From: Burkholderia latens
Lineage (GTDB): Bacteria > Pseudomonadota > Gammaproteobacteria > Burkholderiales > Burkholderiaceae
Assembly (NCBI RefSeq): GCF_001718795.1
Contig: NZ_CP013438.1
Location: 806,001 to 870,000 of the forward strand
Length of the DNA: 64,000 nucleotides
Reading direction: 5' to 3'
Positions within the stretch are counted from its first letter, which is position 1; every line of letters starts with the position of its first letter. The notes beneath the pieces are model-generated. The model was not told where the DNA came from. It did not search any database and saw nothing but the letters and a program-made list of their open reading frames with translations. Positions 47,407-57,296 of the stretch are shown here, in pieces. The translations under genes were made by a program, and so were the position numbers.

Positions 47407-48921
47407 ATGTCTTCTTCACGCATCCTTGCTCCCGCCCTGCGTTCGCTCGTCCGCACCGCCGACGAAGCCGCCGCGTTGATCCGTCCCGGCATGACCGTCG
47501 CGATGAGCGGCTTCACCGGCTCGGGGTACCCGAAGGCCGTGCCGGCCGCGCTCGCTGCGCACATCGAAGCCGCCCACGCGCGCGGCGAGGACTTCCGGAT
47601 CAACGTGCTGACCGGCGCATCGACGGCGCCCGAACTCGACGGCGCGCTCGCCCGCACCGACGGCATCTCGATGCGTCTGCCATACCAGTCGGACCCGACG
47701 CTGCGCGACAAGATCAACAGCGGCGAAGTCGATTACCAGGACGTCCACCTGAGCCACGTCGCGCAATATGCGTGGTTCGGCCTGTACGGCGAACTCGACG
47801 TCGCGATCGTCGAAGTCGCGGGCATCCGCGAGGACGGTCTGCTGATTCCGTCCGCGTCGATCGGCAACAACAAGACGTGGCTCGAGCAGGCCACGCACGT
47901 GATCCTCGAGGTGAACTCGCGTCAGCCGCTCGGCCTCGACGGGATGCACGACATCTATTACGGCACCGCGCTGCCGCCGCATCGCAAGCCGATTCCGCTG
48001 ACGAAAAGCGACGACCGGATCGGCGAGCCGTACCTGCGGTGCCCGGCCGACAAGATCGTCGCGATCGTCGAGACCGACGCGCCGGATCGCAGCAACGCGT
48101 TCTCCGCGCCGGACGCGACGTCCAAGCAGATCGCGCTGCAGCTGATCGACTTCCTGCGTCACGAAGTGAAGCGCGGCCGCCTGCCCGAAAACCTGCTGCC
48201 GCTGCAGTCGGGCGTCGGCAACATCACGAACGCGGTGCTCGCAGAGCTGAGCTCGGCCGGCTTCTCGAACCTCACCGCGTACACCGAGGTGATCCAGGAC
48301 GGCATGCTCGACCTGCTCGACGACGGCACGCTGCGCTTTGCGTCGGCCACCGCGCTGTCGCTGAGCCCGGCGGCCGTGCAGCGTTTCGCCGACGAGATCG
48401 CGACGTTCCGCGAAAAGATCCTGCTGCGCCCGCAGGAGATCAGCAACCATCCGGAACTCGTGCGCCGCCTCGGCTGCATCGCGATGAACGGCATGATCGA
48501 GGCCGACATCTACGGCAACGTGAATTCGACGCACGTGATGGGGACGAAGATCCAGAACGGCATCGGCGGCTCCGGCGACTTCGCGCGCAACGGCTACCTG
48601 TCGTGCTTCATGTCGGCCAGCACCGCGAAGGGCGGCGCGATTTCGCGGATCGTGCCGATGGCGAGCCACGTCGACCACACCGAGCACGACGTCGCGGTGG
48701 TCGTCACCGAGCAGGGGCTCGCCGACCTGCGCGGTCTGTCGCCGAAGCAGCGCGCGCGCAAGATCATCGCGACCTGCGCGCATCCGGACTACCGGCCGAT
48801 GCTCGAAGACTACTTCGAGCGCGCGTCGCGCGAGAGCTTCGGCAAGCACACGCCGCACCTGCTCGCCGAGGCGCTGTCGTGGCACGAGCGTTACGTGCGC
48901 ACCGGGACGATGAAGGTCTGA
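47407..48921 (+). CDS. Succinyl-CoA:acetate CoA-transferase (acetyl-CoA hydrolase family)
   Basis: 504 aa, class I CoA-transferase with two tandem alpha/beta domains. The catalytic glutamate is in TAYTEVIQDGML (E294), the same position number as reported for Acetobacter AarC, and the glycine-rich SGVGNITNAV and GSGGD-like IGGSGDFARNGY motifs are present. It moves CoA between succinyl-CoA and acetate (or propionate), linking acetate detoxification to the TCA cycle. Stands alone on the plus strand. Acetyl-CoA hydrolase annotation of this family is usually a misnomer. Confidence 0.92.
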   Translation: MSSSRILAPALRSLVRTADEAAALIRPGMTVAMSGFTGSGYPKAVPAALAAHIEAAHARGEDFRINVLTGASTAPELDGALARTDGISMRLPYQSDPTLRDKINSGEVDYQDVHLSHVAQYAWFGLYGELDVAIVEVAGIREDGLLIPSASIGNNKTWLEQATHVILEVNSRQPLGLDGMHDIYYGTALPPHRKPIPLTKSDDRIGEPYLRCPADKIVAIVETDAPDRSNAFSAPDATSKQIALQLIDFLRHEVKRGRLPENLLPLQSGVGNITNAVLAELSSAGFSNLTAYTEVIQDGMLDLLDDGTLRFASATALSLSPAAVQRFADEIATFREKILLRPQEISNHPELVRRLGCIAMNGMIEADIYGNVNSTHVMGTKIQNGIGGSGDFARNGYLSCFMSASTAKGGAISRIVPMASHVDHTEHDVAVVVTEQGLADLRGLSPKQRARKIIATCAHPDYRPMLEDYFERASRESFGKHTPHLLAEALSWHERYVRTGTMKV

Positions 48922-49224
48922 ACGGCCATGCGCGCGGGCGCATGCCTTCACGCCGGACGAGCACGCACATTCGTCCGGCTGCAGGGCTGACTGCGCGGCG
49001 GCCCGATTGACGGCGGCGAGGGGCTGCGGTACCGGCTTGCCGCTGCCGAACGATCAGTGACCGCCGGCCGTCGACCGACAGGATGCGCAACAGGAACCCG
49101 GGCGGGGCAGTCGCGGGCCTCCGGCCGGAACGGTCGCGCGCCGACGCCAGCGGCAAACAAGTCGTCGCGGGCAGGTCCGTGACGGCCGGGCTTGTGCCGA
49201 AAAAGTCGAACGACTATCTTGCAC
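48922..49224. other. Gap downstream of the CoA-transferase gene
   Basis: About 300 bp. A CATGCGC-GCGG-GCGCATG hairpin (48927-48944) just past the stop could act as a terminator-like structure, though no T-tract follows. Nothing else recognised. Confidence 0.4.
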
Positions 49225-49242
49225 CTTCAAGTTCACTTGAGG
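49225..49242. promoter_or_regulatory. SoxR-box-like operator of the MerR gene
   Basis: CTTCAAGTTCACTTGAGG matches the SoxR box CCTCAAGTTAACTTGAGG at 16 of 18 positions. It ends 6 bp before the MerR ATG and includes its Shine-Dalgarno GAGG, so binding would block both initiation steps. Confidence 0.6.
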
Positions 49243-49248
49243 TCAAGC

Positions 49249-49674
49249 ATGAGCCGACTGGACATCGCCGATGTCGCGCGTCGCACGGGATTGCCCGCGT
49301 CGACATTGCGCTATTACGAGGAAAAGGGATTGATTATGCCGGCCGGTCGCCACGGGCTGCGCCGGCAGTACGACGAGTCGGTGCTGGAGCGGCTGGCGCT
49401 GATCGCGCTCGGCCGCGAGGCCGGTTTTTCTCTGGACGACATGCTTGCGATGTTCGGCGCCGACGGCCGGCCCGCGATCGATCGCACGAAGCTCGACGAC
49501 AAGGCCGACGAACTCGACCGCACGATCCGCCGGCTTGGCGCGGTGCGCGACGCGCTGCGCCATGCGGCCGTGTGTCCGGCGCCGAGCCATCTCGAGTGTC
49601 CGTCGTTTCGGAAGTTGCTCAGAATCGCCGCGCATCGCCATCCGGCGCGGCGAGCGAAGCGGGAGCGCGCTTGA
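49249..49674 (+). CDS. MerR-family transcriptional regulator with two C-terminal Cys
   Basis: 141 aa from ATG 49249. The N-terminal MerR HTH (LDIADVARRTGLPASTLRYYEEKGLI, in two parts) is followed by a dimerisation helix (about 80-105) and a short tail with C109 and C117 (AVCPAPSHLECPSF). It lacks the four-Cys Fe-S cluster loop of SoxR, so it probably senses a thiol-reactive compound or metal through these two Cys. Its own start is overlapped by a SoxR-box-like dyad, which suggests autoregulation. Targets unknown. Confidence 0.85.
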   Translation: MSRLDIADVARRTGLPASTLRYYEEKGLIMPAGRHGLRRQYDESVLERLALIALGREAGFSLDDMLAMFGADGRPAIDRTKLDDKADELDRTIRRLGAVRDALRHAAVCPAPSHLECPSFRKLLRIAAHRHPARRAKRERA

Positions 49675-49718
49675 CACGGCCGCGGGCACAGCGGCGTCGG
49701 GCGCACGCCGTGGCGCGG

Positions 49719-50597
49719 TCAGCCCGCGTAATACACGCGGCATTCCATTTCGCGTCCGCGCACGATCCGCTTGCCGACGAGGGAGCCGAGCGTGCCGGTG
49801 ACGACGGTCCGCTGATGCTCGCATTGCAATGCATCGTAGAAGTAGAGGGCGACCCAGTCGGCGGTGCGGCCGGACTCCTGCGCGCGCGCGGGATACGGGC
49901 ACATTGCGGTGAAATGCCAGCCGCCCTTCGTCATGTGCATCACGGGCGGCGACACGCTGACATCCGCGTTCAACCGCCGCGACACGAGCGTGGGCAGCGT
50001 GCCTGCGGCAGCCTTGTTGCGGTACAGCCGGTCGATGTACAGCAGCAGCTCGACCGGCGGCTCGGTGCCGAGATCGGCGCCGCGCGCGTGACCTTGCCAG
50101 CGCCGGCGGCGCGTCAGTACATCGTCGAGCGCGGCGCGGATGCCGGCCGCGCGCCGCGGGCCGACGCCCGCAATCGCCTCGAGCTGGCCGCTGCGGGCCG
50201 CGCGTTCGAGTTCCTCGAGCGTGTCGATGTGCAATTCATCGTGAATTCGCAGTGCGAGCGCGTGACCGATGCCCGGTACGGCTTCGAACGCCGACGTGCG
50301 TTCCGCGTCGCCGCGCAGGCGGTCGAGCAGCCGCCAGCGTCCGGTCACCAGCAGCTCGGCGATCGCTTGCGCGACGCCCATGCCAATCTCCGGCAGTGCG
50401 CCAAGCGTGTCGACGCCGCCCGCGTCGAACAACGGACGGAGACCGCCGTCCAGCGACTCGATCGTGTTGGCCGCCGTGCGGTATGCGGCTGCCCGATAAG
50501 GGTTCGCACCCTGGTCGGCGAGCAGCTCCGCGGCTTCGCGGAGACAGGCCGCGATCTGGCGGTTTTCCTCGTGCGTCTGGCTGAAGGTCGTCTGCAT
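49719..50597 (-). CDS. Helix-hairpin-helix DNA-binding protein (PolX N-terminal-like)
   Basis: 292 aa from ATG 50597 (MQTTFSQTHEENRQIA…). Residues about 5-75 resemble the 8-kDa domain of family X DNA polymerases. Two helix-hairpin-helix motifs follow (LPEIGMGVAQAIAELL and VPGIGHALALRIHDEL, then GVGPRRAAGIRAAL). No nucleotidyltransferase or PHP domain is present. The C-terminal 110 residues (VELLLYIDRLYRNKAAAG…) are of unknown fold. Probably binds DNA, perhaps in repair; function unproved. Confidence 0.8.
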   Translation of the reverse strand: MQTTFSQTHEENRQIAACLREAAELLADQGANPYRAAAYRTAANTIESLDGGLRPLFDAGGVDTLGALPEIGMGVAQAIAELLVTGRWRLLDRLRGDAERTSAFEAVPGIGHALALRIHDELHIDTLEELERAARSGQLEAIAGVGPRRAAGIRAALDDVLTRRRRWQGHARGADLGTEPPVELLLYIDRLYRNKAAAGTLPTLVSRRLNADVSVSPPVMHMTKGGWHFTAMCPYPARAQESGRTADWVALYFYDALQCEHQRTVVTGTLGSLVGKRIVRGREMECRVYYAG

Positions 50598-50782
50598 GGT
50601 GAGGGACCCGGAGAAGCGCAAACGGAATGGCCACGGCGAGCATCGCGCCGCTTTAGCCTGCATTTCAGCACATTGTCGCGGCAAGCGACGAGCAAAACTT
50701 GATGCGCGTCAATGGCAAACGTTGCACGTACGGAGCCGGGTCGCGCGCGTTCGTGCCGGTGGCGGCACGAACGCGCGACAGG

Positions 50783-52336
50783 TCACGCGTCGAGGAACGA
50801 CTGCGCGCCCTCGGCTTCGGCGACCGTGCGCAGCGTCGCCAGCGCGCGCTTCTCGATCTGCCGCACGCGCTCGCGCGACATTCCGGCATCCTGCGCGATC
50901 GCGTCGTAGGTGTCGGGCTTCGCGCCGCCGAGGCCGAAGCGCCGGCGCAACACGTCGGCCTCGGCCGGGGTGACCGTGCGCAGCAGCGACGTCACGCACT
51001 CGCGCATGCGCGTATCCGCGAGGCGGTCGAACGGGCTGGCCGACGCGTCGTCCTCGATCAGGTCGACGAGGCCGGTGTCCGCGTCGGGCAGCGGCGTGTC
51101 GAGCGACAGCGGTTCGGCCGGCAGCGCGAGCACTGCACGCAGCTTGTCTTCGGCGAGGCCCGTTTCGGCCGCAAGCTCGGCTGGCGTCGCGCGCCGGCCG
51201 GTGCGTTGCCGGAAGCGCAGCGCATGCCGCTGCACGCGCTGATACTGGTCGCCGACATGCACCGGCACGCGAATCGTGCGCGAACGGTCTGCGACCGCGC
51301 GCGCAACCGACTGCCGAATCCACCACGTCGCGTAGGTGGAGAACTTGAAGCCGCGCCGGTATTCGAACTTCTCGATCGCGCGCATCAGTCCGAGACAGCC
51401 GTCCTGCACGAGGTCGGGCAGGTCGACGCCGCGGTTCAGATACTTGCGCGCGATCGACAGCACGAGCCGCAGGTTCGCTTCCAGCATCGCGCGCGTGCCG
51501 TCGCGCACCTTTTGCTGACCGTCGCTGAGCGCGGCGCCCAGCGCGCGGCGCGCGACCGCGTCGAAGCACGCGGCGTCGGGATCGATGGCGGCGTCCATGG
51601 ACGCAGACGCGAGCGTGCGCACGACGCGGCTCGCGTCGTCGGCGGCCGATGCAACCCAGGGGAGCGATCCCAGCAGCGCGGCGAGCCGGTTGCGCGCGTC
51701 GCGGTATTCGTCGGTGCGGCAGCCGTGCGCGTGCAATGCGCGGCGTACGGCTGCGACCGCGGCCTGGAGCGCATCGTCGCGCGCGGGGGCCGGCAGCGTG
51801 TCGTTTTCTTCGTCGTCGAATGCGTCGCGTTCATCTCCAGCCGCGCCGGTTGCGCCCGTGGCGCCGCGGCGTGCGAGCAGCGTCTCGGCCGCGGCCGGAT
51901 ATCCGGCGAGCGCATGCAGGATCTGATGACGGCCCGTTTCGATTTCGCGCGCGAGCACGATTTCGTCCTCGCGCTTGAGCAGCGGCACCGCGTGGATGCG
52001 CCGCATGTACAGCGCGAGCGGATCGGTCGATGCGCTCGTGCCGCGCGTGAGATCGCCGAGCAGCGCACGGCCTTCGTCGAGCGTATCGCGATCGACGTCG
52101 ACGGGCGCCGCGCCCGCGAACGGCGCCGGCGCGGCCGGTTCGTCGAGCACCGCGATGCCGATGTCCGCGAGCGCGGCGCGCACGACCTCCAGCGCGTCGG
52201 GGCTGTCGCTTTCCGGCGGCAGCGCGTCGACCAGGTCGGCGTGCGTCAGATAGCCCTGTTCGCCGGCGAGCGCCAGCAACTGGATGATCGGATCGAGGGG
52301 CGTGTCCGCCCGAAGCGTGGGGCGTGGCGTAGTCAT
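50783..52336 (-). CDS. RpoD-like alternative (group 2) RNA polymerase sigma factor
   Basis: 517 aa. Sigma-70 regions in order: 1.1-like ([19 protein letters not shown]), 1.2 ([21 protein letters not shown]), a long non-conserved Ala/Arg-rich spacer (about 155-270), 2.1-2.4 ([20 protein letters not shown] and [19 protein letters not shown]), region 3 ([20 protein letters not shown]) and 4.2 with HTH ([20 protein letters not shown]). Regions 2.4 and 4.2 resemble the housekeeping factor, so promoter preference may be similar. It is a second RpoD-type factor, possibly for stress or stationary phase. No anti-sigma gene adjoins it. Confidence 0.9.
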   Translation of the reverse strand: MTTPRPTLRADTPLDPIIQLLALAGEQGYLTHADLVDALPPESDSPDALEVVRAALADIGIAVLDEPAAPAPFAGAAPVDVDRDTLDEGRALLGDLTRGTSASTDPLALYMRRIHAVPLLKREDEIVLAREIETGRHQILHALAGYPAAAETLLARRGATGATGAAGDERDAFDDEENDTLPAPARDDALQAAVAAVRRALHAHGCRTDEYRDARNRLAALLGSLPWVASAADDASRVVRTLASASMDAAIDPDAACFDAVARRALGAALSDGQQKVRDGTRAMLEANLRLVLSIARKYLNRGVDLPDLVQDGCLGLMRAIEKFEYRRGFKFSTYATWWIRQSVARAVADRSRTIRVPVHVGDQYQRVQRHALRFRQRTGRRATPAELAAETGLAEDKLRAVLALPAEPLSLDTPLPDADTGLVDLIEDDASASPFDRLADTRMRECVTSLLRTVTPAEADVLRRRFGLGGAKPDTYDAIAQDAGMSRERVRQIEKRALATLRTVAEAEGAQSFLDA

Positions 52337-52644
52337 GTCGATGGCGGCGTGAGCCGCATTCCTGTCTGGGCGGGCCGAAGCCCGCAGGTTTCAGGCCGCC
52401 GGGGGCCGCGAACACCCGTCCGCGCCGGTCAGTCTGACTCGATATTCAACGTGAGGGCAGTTGCGCCAACTTCAATGTCGGCGCGGCAGACGCCGAAGCA
52501 CGCGACATGCCTGCACGGCCTGCCAGCTTCATGTCAACGCGGAAACAAAAAGTAACCGATCAAATCCGCGGAAATATGCAGCGGACGTAAGCTAGAGTCA
52601 GCGCGCGCGATGCAGCGCCGCCCCATGTTCCTGCGGAGCACGAA
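52337..52644. other. Divergent promoter region of sigma factor and lipoprotein genes
   Basis: 308 bp; AT-richer at 52530-52600 on the lipoprotein side. No gene, repeat or named operator recognised. Confidence 0.4.
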
Positions 52645-53079
52645 ATGAACGCGATTTCCGGCACGCGAGCCCCCATGATGGTGCTGGCGACGCTTGCGCT
52701 GAGCGGCTGCTATTACACGAGCCCCTACGGCTATGCACCGTATTACGCACCCGTGCCTGCCACGGTCTCGCAGCGCGAGATGCCGGCGGCGCCGGCCGGC
52801 CCGGCTGCGGCCGCGTCGTCGCCGGCTGCCGCGCCCGCCGCGCCGCCTTCGGCCGACGATTATGCGTACGCGCCCGCGCCCGTTTATGCCGCGCCGGTTT
52901 ACGTGCCTTACCCGGCCTACTACCCGGCATACTACCCCGGATGGTACGGGCCGCCCGTCACGATCGGGCTCGGCTTCTGGGGGCATTGGGGCGGCGGGTA
53001 TCGTGGCGGGTACTGGCACCGTCCGTGGGGTGGCGGCCACTGGGGTGGCGGCCACGCGGGCGGCGGCCACCGACATTGA
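52645..53079 (+). CDS. Tyr/Pro/Gly/His-rich lipoprotein
   Basis: 144 aa preceded by GGAG. Signal peptide with lipobox LALSGC (Cys at residue 22). The mature part is low complexity: Ala/Pro linker, then Pro-Tyr-rich (YAAPVYVPYPAYYPAYY) and finally a Gly/His/Trp-rich tail (GGHWGGGHAGGGHRH) that could bind metal ions. Likely outer-membrane lipoprotein. Co-directional with the SH3-like gene 33 bp downstream, so probably an operon. Function unknown. Confidence 0.75.
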   Translation: MNAISGTRAPMMVLATLALSGCYYTSPYGYAPYYAPVPATVSQREMPAAPAGPAAAASSPAAAPAAPPSADDYAYAPAPVYAAPVYVPYPAYYPAYYPGWYGPPVTIGLGFWGHWGGGYRGGYWHRPWGGGHWGGGHAGGGHRH

Positions 53080-53112
53080 CCGGCGCGCGGCCGCGCCGCG
53101 CGGGAGAGCACC

Positions 53113-53904
53113 ATGAGCAATACCATCATCCGAAGTGTGTGCGTCGTGCTGTTCGGCATGGCCGCGTTGCCTGGCGTCGCCGACGCGCAGCGCAGCGCTT
53201 ATACGAACTCGGCGGCCGACCTGTATGCGGGGCCCGCGCCCGACTATCCGGTCGTTGCGGAAATTCCACCGGGCACCGCGCTCGACGTGTTCGGCTGCCT
53301 GAGCGACTACTCGTGGTGCGACGTCGCGCTGCCGGGTGTGCGCGGCTGGATCGACGCGGAGCAACTCGACTATCCGTACCAGGGCAGCTACGTGCCGCTG
53401 CTCGAATACGGCGCGATCGTCGGCGTGCCGGTGACCGGGTTCGCGATCGGCGCGTACTGGGACCGCTATTACCGCAACCGGCCGTGGTTCCACGATCGCG
53501 ACCGCTGGGAGCGGCGCGCGGAGCCGCGCATCGGCCCCGGCGGCATGCCGCCCGCATACGGACATCCGCAACCTGGCGGCCAGGTACCGCGCACGCCGGG
53601 CGGGGCGCCGCCCGCGCAGCATGACGCGCGGCCGTCGGCCACGCGCGGCGGGTGGAACGGCTCGAATCGCATGCCGGCCCCGCAAGCCGCACCTGCCGCG
53701 CCGGCTCCCGCGCCGACGCCCGGAGCGGGCGGCAATGTACGGGCGCCGGCGGCGGTCGCGCATCCCGCGCCCCCACAGGGCGCCGCGCCGCGGATGGCGC
53801 CGCCGCAGGGCAATCCTGGCGGCGGTTACGGTGGCAGGTCGCAAGGGGGCGGCAACAACGATGGCGGCCGTGGCGGCGTCCGCAGCGACGACTACCGCCG
53901 TTGA
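53113..53904 (+). CDS. Secreted SH3-like domain protein with disordered tail
   Basis: 263 aa, preceded by GGAGAG. Signal peptide (about 1-25, ends ADAQ). Residues about 30-90 form a bacterial SH3 domain (ADLYAGPAPDYPVVAEIPPG, CLSDYSWCDV with two Cys, RGWIDAEQL), which usually binds cell-wall material. A short hydrophobic/aromatic stretch (YWDRYYRNRPWF) follows, then about 120 residues of Pro/Gly/Ala-rich disorder. Partner of the lipoprotein upstream. Function unknown. Confidence 0.8.
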   Translation: MSNTIIRSVCVVLFGMAALPGVADAQRSAYTNSAADLYAGPAPDYPVVAEIPPGTALDVFGCLSDYSWCDVALPGVRGWIDAEQLDYPYQGSYVPLLEYGAIVGVPVTGFAIGAYWDRYYRNRPWFHDRDRWERRAEPRIGPGGMPPAYGHPQPGGQVPRTPGGAPPAQHDARPSATRGGWNGSNRMPAPQAAPAAPAPAPTPGAGGNVRAPAAVAHPAPPQGAAPRMAPPQGNPGGGYGGRSQGGGNNDGGRGGVRSDDYRR

Positions 53905-53926
53905 CTGACGGCGCCGGTGCCGGACG

Positions 53927-53950
53927 AAAAAAAACCGCTCCGGAGAGCGG
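53927..53950 (-). terminator. Intrinsic terminator after ilvD
   Basis: On the minus strand CCGCTC-TCCG-GAGCGG forms a 6-bp stem followed by eight T (A-tract 53927-53934), 46 bp past the ilvD stop. Confidence 0.8.
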
Positions 53951-53995
53951 CTTCTGGAGTGGGCGCGGGCCGTTCGTGCGGCCCGCCGCCCGGCG

Positions 53996-55855
53996 TCAGT
54001 CGTCGAGCAGCGACAGGTCGCGCACGGCGCCCTTGTCGGCCGACATCACCAGCTTCGCATATGCCTTCAGCGCGGCTGACACCTTGCGCGGACGCGGTTG
54101 CGCCGGCTTCCAGCCCTTCGCGTTCTGCTCTTCGCGGCGGCGCGCGAGTTCCTCGTCCGACACCAGCACGTTGATCGTGCGGTTCGGGATGTCGATGCGG
54201 ATCTTGTCGCCGTCACGCACGAGGCCGATCGCGCCGCCCGCCGCCGCTTCCGGCGAGCAGTGGCCGATCGACAGCCCCGACGTGCCGCCCGAGAAGCGGC
54301 CGTCCGTCAGCAGCGCGCATGCCTTGCCCAGGCCCTTCGACTTGATGTAGCTCGTCGGATACAGCATTTCCTGCATGCCGGGGCCACCCTTCGGGCCTTC
54401 GTAGCGCACGATCACCACGTCGCCGGCCTTGACCTTGTCGTTCAGGATGTTTTCGACCGCTTCGTCCTGCGACTCGGTCACGTGCGCGGAGCCTTCGAAC
54501 ACGAGGATGCTTTCATCGACGCCGGCCGTCTTCACGACGCAGCCGTCCAGCGCGATGTTGCCCGTCAGCACCGCGAGGCCGCCTTCCTTCGAGAATGCGT
54601 GCTCGTACGAGCGGATGCAGCCTTCGGCGCGATCGAGATCGAGGCTCGGCCAGCGCGTATTCTGGCTGAACGCGACCTGCGTCGGGATTCCGGCCGGGCC
54701 GGCCAGATAGAACGTGCGGACCGCTTCGTCTTCAGTGCGCACGATGTCCCACTGGTCGAGCGCATCCTTCAGCGTCGGCGCGTGCACGGTCGGCACGTCG
54801 GTGTGCAGCTTGCCGGCGCGGTCGAGCTCGCCGAGGATCGCCATGATGCCGCCTGCGCGGTGCACGTCCTCGATGTGGTACTTTTTCGTGTTCGGCGCGA
54901 CCTTGCACAGCTGCGGCACGCTGCGCGACAGGCGATCGATGTCCTTCATCGTGAAGTCGATGCCGGCTTCCTGAGCGATCGCGAGCAGGTGCAGGATCGT
55001 GTTGGTCGAACCGCCCATCGCGATGTCGAGCGTCATCGCGTTCTCGAACGCCTTGAAACCGACCGAGCGCGGCAGCACGCGCATGTCGTCCTGCTCGTAG
55101 TACTGGCGGGTGAGTTCGACGATGCGGCGGCCGGCGCGCTTGAACAGTTGCTCGCGATCGGCATGCGTCGCGACGACCGTGCCGTTACCGGGCAGCGACA
55201 GGCCGAGCGCTTCGGTCAGGCAGTTCATCGAGTTCGCGGTGAACATGCCCGAGCACGAACCGCAGGTCGGGCATGCGGAGCGTTCGACTTCGGCGACGTC
55301 CGCATCCGAATACGACTGGTCGGCTGCGATTACCATCGCGTCGACGAGATCGAGCTTCTTCAGTTCGATGGCCTTGGTGACCGGGTTTGCGAGGCGCGTC
55401 TTGCCGGCTTCCATCGGGCCGCCCGATACGAAGATCACCGGAATGTTCAGGCGCATCGCGGCCATCAGCATCCCCGGCGTGATCTTGTCGCAGTTCGAGA
55501 TGCACACCATCGCATCCGCGCAGTGCGCGTTCACCATGTACTCGACCGAGTCGGCGATGATGTCGCGGCTCGGCAGCGAATACAGCATGCCGTCGTGACC
55601 CATCGCGATGCCGTCGTCGACGGCGATCGTATTGAATTCCTTCGCGACGCCGCCCGCGGCTTCGATCTCGCGCGCGACGAGCTGGCCGAGATCCTTCAGG
55701 TGCACGTGCCCGGGCACGAACTGCGTGAACGAGTTGACGACGGCGATGATCGGCTTCGAAAAATCGTCGTCTTTCATGCCGGTGGCGCGCCACAGCGAGC
55801 GTGCACCTGCCATGTTGCGGCCGGCGGTGGAGGTTTTGGAACGGTATGTGGGCAT
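53996..55855 (-). CDS. ilvD: Dihydroxy-acid dehydratase
   Basis: 619 aa from ATG 55855 ([22 protein letters not shown] in two parts; E. coli IlvD 616 aa). The Fe-S cysteines are visible in [11 protein letters not shown] and [19 protein letters not shown], and the C-terminal [14 protein letters not shown] is present. It dehydrates 2,3-dihydroxy acids in the last common step of valine and isoleucine synthesis. The gene is followed by an intrinsic terminator. Its upstream region holds a large tandem repeat, which may affect the promoter. Confidence 0.97.
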   Translation of the reverse strand: MPTYRSKTSTAGRNMAGARSLWRATGMKDDDFSKPIIAVVNSFTQFVPGHVHLKDLGQLVAREIEAAGGVAKEFNTIAVDDGIAMGHDGMLYSLPSRDIIADSVEYMVNAHCADAMVCISNCDKITPGMLMAAMRLNIPVIFVSGGPMEAGKTRLANPVTKAIELKKLDLVDAMVIAADQSYSDADVAEVERSACPTCGSCSGMFTANSMNCLTEALGLSLPGNGTVVATHADREQLFKRAGRRIVELTRQYYEQDDMRVLPRSVGFKAFENAMTLDIAMGGSTNTILHLLAIAQEAGIDFTMKDIDRLSRSVPQLCKVAPNTKKYHIEDVHRAGGIMAILGELDRAGKLHTDVPTVHAPTLKDALDQWDIVRTEDEAVRTFYLAGPAGIPTQVAFSQNTRWPSLDLDRAEGCIRSYEHAFSKEGGLAVLTGNIALDGCVVKTAGVDESILVFEGSAHVTESQDEAVENILNDKVKAGDVVIVRYEGPKGGPGMQEMLYPTSYIKSKGLGKACALLTDGRFSGGTSGLSIGHCSPEAAAGGAIGLVRDGDKIRIDIPNRTINVLVSDEELARRREEQNAKGWKPAQPRPRKVSAALKAYAKLVMSADKGAVRDLSLLDD

Positions 55856-56064
55856 TGTGATGGCTGAAGAAATATCGCGGAAAAGGGTCGAGGCACGGGA
55901 ATAAAGGCCTCTCGCGCGCCCGTGCGAACAACCTCTTGAGCTGCGCCCTGGGCAAACCCGGCGATTATCCCACAGCCGCCGGGCGGGCGGCGGGCGCGGC
56001 GGGGGCGAGCGCCGCCGGTCGCGCGCCGGCGAAGCGCTCAAATGCCGAAGCCTGGGCCGACGCT

Positions 56065-56255
<191 letters not shown>

Positions 56256-56273
56256 GCGCCGCTCGTTCGCGCG

Positions 56274-57296
56274 TCAGTCGAGCAGCGCCAGGATTTCGTC
56301 GTACAACGGCTTCGGAATGCGCACGCCGTTCGCGATGCTGCGCGCGCGCGCATCGAAGCGTCGCTGCGACGGCAGCCGTGCCCCTTGCCCGGTGATCGAC
56401 GCGAACATCCGCTCGCCGCGCGCGAGGCCGGCGTCAAGTTCGTCGCCGAGGAACACCTTCGGGTCGAACGCGATCACGAGTTCGCCGTGGCACGGCGTCG
56501 CGCCGACGCCTTCGTCGAAGTCCATCGACTCCTGGCTCGTCATGTCGCCGATCAGCGCGCCGCCCAGGAGCTCGACCATCGCCGCGAGCGCCGATCCCTT
56601 GTGTCCGCCAAAGGTGCGCATCGCGCCCTGCAATGCCGCTTTCGGATCGGTGGTCGGGTGGCCGTCTGCGTCGATCGCCCAGTGCGGCGGGATCGGTTTG
56701 CCCAGTTTCGCGTGCAGTTCGATGTCGCCGCGCGCGATCGCGCTCGTCGCGAAGTCGAACACGAACGGCACGTCGCCCGGGCGTGGCCACGCGAACGCGA
56801 TCGGGTTGGTGCCGAACACCGGTTCGCGCCCGCCTTCCGGCGCGACCCAGCTGTGGCTCGGGTTCATCGCGATACCGGCGAGCCCCTCGGCAGCGATCGC
56901 TTCGACTTCCGGCCACAGCGCCGAGAAGTGATAGCAATGGTTGATCGTCATCGCGGCGATGCCGTGCTGCTTCGCCATCTCGACGAGCACCGGCAGGCCG
57001 GTTTCGAAGCTCAGCAGCGAGAAGCCGCGATGCGCGTCGACCGCGACGATCGACGACGACAGCCTGCGCAGCGTCGGCACGGCCTGCGGGTCGACCTTGC
57101 CCTTCTTCAGCGAACGAACGCACACGAGCAGCCGGTAAACCCCGTGCGAATGACATTCGTCGCGCTGACCCTGCGTGATCACGCGCGCGATCGCCCGCGC
57201 GTGCGCATCCGACATCCCGTGGTGGGTCAGCACCCGCAGCGCGAGTGCATCGACCTCATCGAGCGACAGCGCGACTTCGGCGAGCGGCTCAGACAT
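56274..57296 (-). CDS. Malate/L-lactate dehydrogenase family oxidoreductase (probable cyclic imine reductase)
   Basis: 340 aa of the NAD(P)H-dependent LDH2/MDG family, with the conserved [12 protein letters not shown] (catalytic His), [31 protein letters not shown] and [10 protein letters not shown]. Members encoded beside hydroxyproline genes reduce delta1-pyrroline-2-carboxylate or delta1-piperideine-2-carboxylate. It overlaps the semialdehyde dehydrogenase gene by 8 bp. Malate or lactate dehydrogenase activity is unlikely in this setting but cannot be excluded. Confidence 0.82.
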   Translation of the reverse strand: MSEPLAEVALSLDEVDALALRVLTHHGMSDAHARAIARVITQGQRDECHSHGVYRLLVCVRSLKKGKVDPQAVPTLRRLSSSIVAVDAHRGFSLLSFETGLPVLVEMAKQHGIAAMTINHCYHFSALWPEVEAIAAEGLAGIAMNPSHSWVAPEGGREPVFGTNPIAFAWPRPGDVPFVFDFATSAIARGDIELHAKLGKPIPPHWAIDADGHPTTDPKAALQGAMRTFGGHKGSALAAMVELLGGALIGDMTSQESMDFDEGVGATPCHGELVIAFDPKVFLGDELDAGLARGERMFASITGQGARLPSQRRFDARARSIANGVRIPKPLYDEILALLD

